A stretch of DNA of 64,000 nucleotides from Pseudomonas sediminis (GTDB taxonomy: Bacteria > Pseudomonadota > Gammaproteobacteria > Pseudomonadales > Pseudomonadaceae), in assembly GCF_039555755.1 (NCBI RefSeq), contig NZ_CP154631.1, forward strand, positions 4,526,001 to 4,590,000. The letters are read 5' to 3'. The position numbers were made by a program, and so were the translations under genes. Shown here piece by piece: positions 58,982 through 64,000 of this stretch (positions are counted from its first letter, which is position 1; each line of letters starts with the position of its first letter). Under the pieces are notes generated by a model that was not told where the DNA came from, did no database searches, and saw nothing but the letters and a program-made list of their open reading frames with translations.

Positions 58982-59998
58982 TTAAACAGCGACCAACCTG
59001 ACGCTGGCACCTTCCCCAACCCCCAGCACCTCGGCCGCCTGCACACTGAGCACCACGGGCTTGCCCGGCACCCAGTCGAGGTCGGCGACGATGGCGCGGA
59101 AGTCCTGCAGTTGGCCATTGCTGACCAGATACTGGCGGCCACCGGCCTCGGCGTCGCCGATCTTCACCGGCACCAGGCGGCTCTGCGCGATGCTGCGAAT
59201 GCCCGACGTGCGCGCATGCAGGGTCGGGCCACCGTCGAAGATGTCGATGTAATGGTCGGTCTCGAAGCCTTCGCGCATGAGGATGTCGAAGGTGATCTGC
59301 GCACGCGGATGCACCTGGCCCATGGCCTCCTGCGCCTCGTCCGAGAGCAGCGGCACATAGATCGGATAATGCGGCATCAGCTCGGCGAGAAAGGTGCGGC
59401 TTTTGAGGCCGCACAGGCGCTCGGCCTCGGCGTAGGTCATGTCGAAGAAATTGCGCCCCAGCGCGTCCCAGAACGGCGAATCACCGTTCTCGTCGCTGTG
59501 GCCGACGATCTCCACCACCACGGCATCGGCGAAGCGCTCCGGGTGCCCCGCCATGAACAGCAGGCGCCCGCGCGAATTGAGCTCGGCGTACACGCTGCTG
59601 ACCAGCGGGCGCTCGACGTAGAAGCTGGTGAGCAGGCTGTTGCCGGTCAGGTCGTGACACAGCGACAGCACGTGGATCTTGTTGTGGATCTTCAGCTCGC
59701 GCGAGTTGTGCACGAAGGTTTCGTTGCGAAAGCTGTAGAAGGGTTCGGAGTAGCCCGCCGAGGCAACGATGCCGGAACAGCCGACCAGGCGGCCGCTCTC
59801 GGTGTCCTCGAGGACGAAGAAGTAGCTCTCCTCGCCATTGAAACTGACTTCGGCGGCGAACGACGCATCCGAGGCGGCGATCTTGTCGCCCAACCGGCCT
59901 GCATCGTCCGGCAAGGAAGTGACACCCACCGGGCTGTCAGCAGCCAGTCGCTGCACATCCGCCAGGTCCGCCATTTGCGCAGGGCGCATCACCAGCAT
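58982..59998 (-). CDS. aruF: arginine N-succinyltransferase, alpha subunit
   Basis: 338 residues, paralogue of AruG next door. First step: arginine + succinyl-CoA. Blocks MLVMRPAQMADLADVQRLAA, HVLSLCHDLTGNSLLTSFYV, GRLLFMAGHPERFADAVVVEIVG and GRNFFDMTYAEAERL mirror those in AruG, so the pair arose by tandem duplication. AGGAG precedes the ATG. An 83-bp gap separates the two. Confidence 0.95.
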   Translation of the reverse strand: MLVMRPAQMADLADVQRLAADSPVGVTSLPDDAGRLGDKIAASDASFAAEVSFNGEESYFFVLEDTESGRLVGCSGIVASAGYSEPFYSFRNETFVHNSRELKIHNKIHVLSLCHDLTGNSLLTSFYVERPLVSSVYAELNSRGRLLFMAGHPERFADAVVVEIVGHSDENGDSPFWDALGRNFFDMTYAEAERLCGLKSRTFLAELMPHYPIYVPLLSDEAQEAMGQVHPRAQITFDILMREGFETDHYIDIFDGGPTLHARTSGIRSIAQSRLVPVKIGDAEAGGRQYLVSNGQLQDFRAIVADLDWVPGKPVVLSVQAAEVLGVGEGASVRLVAV

Positions 59999-60058
59999 GG
60001 GTCACTCCTTCTAAAACACGGGATCTATAGGACTCGCAGCCAGGGTCAGGCGGACAAC

Positions 60059-60155
60059 CGTGGGAGGTGCTTCGGCTCTGGCATCCTGCTTCGCTCTAGC
60101 TCCTGCATCCATGCCGTCGCAGCCGCGATTGTCGCGGCTAAAGCTCCACCCACAG
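60059..60155. repeat. REP-type repeats between aruC and aruF
   Basis: GTGGGAGGTGCTTCGGCTC at the left and ATTGTCGCGGCTAAAGCTCC at the right, in the 172-bp gap 59999-60170; no gene there. Confidence 0.65.
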
Positions 60156-60170
60156 CAAGTCAGCGAAGAC

Positions 60171-61511
<1,341 letters not shown>

Positions 61512-61680
61512 TTACAGCGCCACCCCAGGTTTTCCGCGGGTTTTCGTCCAAGCGACAGAAAGCGTCGGAAAGGCGCAGTTTAATCGCAGATCGCCGCTTG
61601 GAGCACGCTGCCAGAAAAAATCTCCGCAGGCTGACTGGCCGGTATCGAAAGTCCTGCTTGCGTAACCATGCACGACCTAC

Positions 61681-61793
61681 TCCCTCTCCCATTTATGGGA
61701 GAGGGCTGGGGAGAGGGTGGCTCAGGCAACTCGGAGTGTCGGACAGCCCCTCTCCCCCGCCCCTCTCCCGCAAGCGGGAGAGGGGAGACAAGC
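61681..61793. repeat. dispersed palindromic repeat, second copy
   Basis: About 113 bp sharing CCCTCTCCCATTTAT, GAGAGGGCTGGGGAGAGGGT and the hairpin CCTCTCCCGCAAGCGGGAGAGG with the copy at 29665-29794. Lies in the 419-bp gap between argR and aruC, together with the operator above. Confidence 0.85.
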
Positions 61794-61810
61794 TTGTAGA
61801 AGACGCCGCC

Positions 61811-62791
61811 TCAGCCCCGCTCGACCGGCGTCGACGTCAGCTCGAAGGGGCTGTTGCTGCGACGCTGGTTGCGATCATCGCGCGGCGTGGCGCCGAAGAA
61901 GTTGCGGTAGGCACTGGAGAAATGCGGCCCCGAGGAAAATCCGCAGGACAGGCCGATTTGGATGATCGACTTGCTGGTCTGCATCAGCAGCTGGCGCGCC
62001 TTGCTCAAGCGCAACTCCAGGTAATACTGGCTGGGCACGCGATTGAGGTACTGTTTGAAGATGCGCTCGAGCTGACGACGCGACACACACACATGCTGGG
62101 CAATCTCGTCGGTGGTCAGCGGCTCCTCGATGTTGGCTTCCATCAGCAGCACGGCCTGGGTCAGCTTGGGATGGCTGGAGCCGAGGCGATTCTGCAGCGG
62201 AATACGCTGACGCTCACCACCCTCGCGAATGCGCTCGACCACCAGTTCCTCGCTCACCGCACCGGCCAGCTCGGCACCGTGATCGCGCGCCAGCACTGCC
62301 AGCAGCAGATCGAGCACGGCCAAGCCACCACAGGCGGTCAGGCGATCGCGATCCCAGTCGAACAGATGGCTGGTGGCGATGACCTTGGGGAAACGCTCGG
62401 AGAAATCGTCCTGCCAGCGCCAGTGCACTGCCGCACGATAACCATCGAGCAAACCGAGCTGAGCCAGCGGATAGACCCCGGCAGACAGCCCGCCGATCAC
62501 GCAACCGCTGCGCACCTGCTGCTTGAGCGCCGCCGCCAGGCCCGCGGACACCTGCGCCGGCGGCGTATCGGCGAGCAGAAACAGCTTGTCCAACCCTTCC
62601 AGATGCCCGGCCCAGGGCTCGCCCGGCAGACGCCAGTCACCCGCAGCCAGCGGCTCGGCCTGGAGGAACACCAGCTCGTACACCACGTCCGGATGCACGC
62701 GCTGGGCAACACGCAGGGCTTCCTCCGCCAGAGACAAGGTCAGGGCTTTGGTGCCAGGCCAATACAAAAAGCCGATTCGATGAGGCGTCAT
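61811..62791 (-). CDS. argR: arginine-responsive AraC-type regulator ArgR
   Basis: 326 residues, GlxA/AraC type: N-terminal DJ-1/GATase-like domain (about 5-185; HRIGFLYWPGTKALTLSLAE, LAACGG-type CGGLAVLDLLL) and C-terminal AraC HTH (about 215-310; TTDEIAQHVCVSRRQLERIF and IIQIGLSCGFSSGPHFSSAY). In P. aeruginosa ArgR activates aru/aot and represses arginine synthesis. The ATG at 62791 (MTPHRIGF) matches known ArgR; an upstream GTG is rejected. It follows aotP in the same direction. Confidence 0.94.
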   Translation of the reverse strand: MTPHRIGFLYWPGTKALTLSLAEEALRVAQRVHPDVVYELVFLQAEPLAAGDWRLPGEPWAGHLEGLDKLFLLADTPPAQVSAGLAAALKQQVRSGCVIGGLSAGVYPLAQLGLLDGYRAAVHWRWQDDFSERFPKVIATSHLFDWDRDRLTACGGLAVLDLLLAVLARDHGAELAGAVSEELVVERIREGGERQRIPLQNRLGSSHPKLTQAVLLMEANIEEPLTTDEIAQHVCVSRRQLERIFKQYLNRVPSQYYLELRLSKARQLLMQTSKSIIQIGLSCGFSSGPHFSSAYRNFFGATPRDDRNQRRSNSPFELTSTPVERG

Positions 62792-62845
62792 TAGTGTCTG
62801 TTCAGGTCCGCTGTGCACCGGTTCAGTGCGCAGTCTAGCTTCTTA

Positions 62846-63610
62846 TTATTTGAGACTGCCGGAAAGAAACTGCTGCAGTCGTTCGGATTGCGGATTGGCC
62901 AGCACTTCCTTCGGGCAACCGCGCTCTTCAACCAGCCCCTTGTGCAGGAATACCAGCTGGTTCGACACCTCGCGGGCAAAACCCATTTCGTGGGTCACCA
63001 CCACCATGGTGCGACCTTCGGTGGCCAGGTCCTGCATCACCTTGAGCACTTCGCCGACCAGTTCCGGGTCGAGCGCCGAAGTCGGCTCGTCGAACAGCAT
63101 CACCTCCGGCTCCATGGCCAGGGCACGGGCGATGGCCACGCGCTGCTGCTCACCACCGCTCATGTGCGCCGGGTAGGCATCCTTGCGGTGCGCCACACCG
63201 ACCTTGGCCAGGTAGTGCTCGGCCTTGTCGCGGGCCTCGGCCTTGCTCACGCCGAGCACATGCACCGGCGCTTCCATGACGTTTTCCAGGGCGCTCATGT
63301 GCGACCACAGGTTGAAGTGCTGGAACACCATGGCCAGGCGCGAGCGCATGCGCTGCAGTTGCTTGGCGTCGGCGGCACGCAGCGAACCATCCTTGGCCGG
63401 CACCAGCTTCAGCTCTTCGTTGTTAAGCAGAATCTTGCCGGCATGCGGCTGTTCGAGCAGGTTCAGGCAGCGCAGGAAGGTACTCTTGCCCGAGCCGCTG
63501 GAGCCGATGATGCTGATCACGTCGCCCGCCTTGGCTGCCATCGACACGCCCTTGATCACCTCATGGCTGCCGTAGCGCTTGTGCAGGTCCTGAACTTCGA
63601 GTTTGTACAT
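62846..63610 (-). CDS. aotP: arginine/ornithine ABC transporter ATP-binding protein AotP
   Basis: 254 residues. Walker A GSSGSGKST, Q-loop FQHFNLWSHMSALENV, signature [13 protein letters not shown], Walker B VMLFDEPTSALD and H-loop VVTHEMGFAREV. Near-identical to P. aeruginosa AotP as I remember it. The ATG at 63610 (MYKLEVQDLHKRY) is chosen over one 24 bp upstream. It follows aotM by 28 bp; the aotO gene seen between them in P. aeruginosa is not here. Confidence 0.94.
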   Translation of the reverse strand: MYKLEVQDLHKRYGSHEVIKGVSMAAKAGDVISIIGSSGSGKSTFLRCLNLLEQPHAGKILLNNEELKLVPAKDGSLRAADAKQLQRMRSRLAMVFQHFNLWSHMSALENVMEAPVHVLGVSKAEARDKAEHYLAKVGVAHRKDAYPAHMSGGEQQRVAIARALAMEPEVMLFDEPTSALDPELVGEVLKVMQDLATEGRTMVVVTHEMGFAREVSNQLVFLHKGLVEERGCPKEVLANPQSERLQQFLSGSLK

Positions 63611-63638
63611 GTTCGGGTTCTCTTGAATCGTCATGGCA

Positions 63639-64000
63639 TCAGCCCTTGCGCGGGGCCATGTAGGCCAACCAGCGACGTTCGGCCAGCTTGAACAGGCGCA
63701 CCAGGATGAAGGTCAGCGCCAAGTAGAACAGGCCGGCGGTGATGAAGGCTTCGAACGGCATGTAGTACTGCGAACTGACGGTACGCGCCGCGCCAGTGAT
63801 GTCGATCAGGGTCACGATCGACGCCAGCGACGTGGTGTGCAGCATCATGATCACTTCGTTGCTGTACTGCGGCAGCGCACGGCGCAGCGCCGACGGCAGC
63901 AGGATGCGCCGGTACAGCTTGGCTCGCGACATGCCCATGGCCTTGGCCGCCTCGATCTCACCCGGCGGCGTGGCCTTGAGGCTGCCGGCGAGGATTTCCG
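63639..64000 (-). CDS. aotM: arginine/ornithine ABC transporter permease AotM (partial)
   Basis: C-terminal 120 residues or so of an amino-acid ABC permease; the gene continues past the window end. Visible: the permease loop EIEAAKAMGMSRAKLYRRIL (EAA motif), SEVIMMLHTT-like NEVIMMLHTTSLAS, and a last TM helix AFITAGLFYLALTFILVRLF, ending AYMAPRKG. Assigned aotM by position directly upstream of aotP and argR. Confidence 0.88.
   Translation of the reverse strand, partial: EILAGSLKATPPGEIEAAKAMGMSRAKLYRRILLPSALRRALPQYSNEVIMMLHTTSLASIVTLIDITGAARTVSSQYYMPFEAFITAGLFYLALTFILVRLFKLAERRWLAYMAPRKG

Noticed and set aside
58899..59414. Extension of aruG to 510 codons
   Set aside because: The extra frame is antiframe to aruF and lacks a ribosome-binding site; the ATG at 58898 with GGAGG fits the family N-terminus.

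Overview
The window is a GC-rich chromosomal segment of a gamma-proteobacterium of the genus Pseudomonas. This rests on recognisable Pseudomonas genes and neighbourhoods: the arginine succinyltransferase cluster with two-subunit aruF/aruG and an AraC-type ArgR, the aot arginine transporter, rhlG, amrZ, the rsmA-lysC-alaS block, and many small Pseudomonas-type REP palindromes. The gene set would fit the P. mendocina/P. alcaliphila side of the genus, but that is an inference.

Layout. 1-5.7 kb: a MITE-like element, dinB, three tandem initiator tRNA genes with their own promoters and terminators, cytochrome b561, rimO, a pseudouridine-synthase-like protein lacking the catalytic Asp, a small exported protein and trmO. 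5.9-10.7 kb: rhlG, a chemoreceptor behind a near-consensus FliA promoter, and a Na+-dependent transporter. 10.7-14.8 kb: tyrosine/homogentisate catabolism (hpd, hmgA, fah, maiA) with the short forms of HmgA and Fah. 15-17 kb: a CTP-synthase-like amidotransferase homologue coupled to an ABM protein, divergent from a LysR regulator. 17.4-20.7 kb: trhO, a DsbA-like protein and an ABC exporter in one operon. 20.9-27.2 kb: a BolA-like protein, DUF2059, DUF2804, fumC with a flavodoxin-like reductase, and an MFS transporter.

26.4-37.1 kb is a complete C-P lyase operon, phnCDEFGHIJKLMNP, for phosphonate uptake and breakdown, mostly translationally coupled by TGATG/ATGA overlaps. It is interrupted between phnK and phnL by a dispersed palindromic repeat, and phnN carries an in-frame REP sequence. 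37.5-39.5 kb: amrZ, whose terminator hairpin has been split by an intact IS1182-family element. 39.5-42.7 kb: Na+-pumping oxaloacetate decarboxylase oadGAB. 43-45 kb: a decayed accessory cluster (internally deleted AraC regulator, frameshifted SDR, Atu4866-like protein, NTF2-like protein). 45-47.3 kb: mgtE and a small envelope protein. 47.3-52.3 kb: tRNA-Arg x3, tRNA-Ser, rsmA, lysC, alaS. 52.4-64 kb: ltaE, then the arginine succinyltransferase pathway (aruC, F, G, D, B, a small linked protein, E), argR, aotP and a partial aotM.

No CRISPR array, prophage, toxin-antitoxin pair or defence island was found. The most interesting signals are local: the IS insertion in the amrZ terminator loop and the hairpin over the transposase start, two enzyme-family proteins that lost catalytic residues, coding REP DNA in phnN, a duplicated chemoreceptor tail, and the pseudogenised SDR/AraC cluster.
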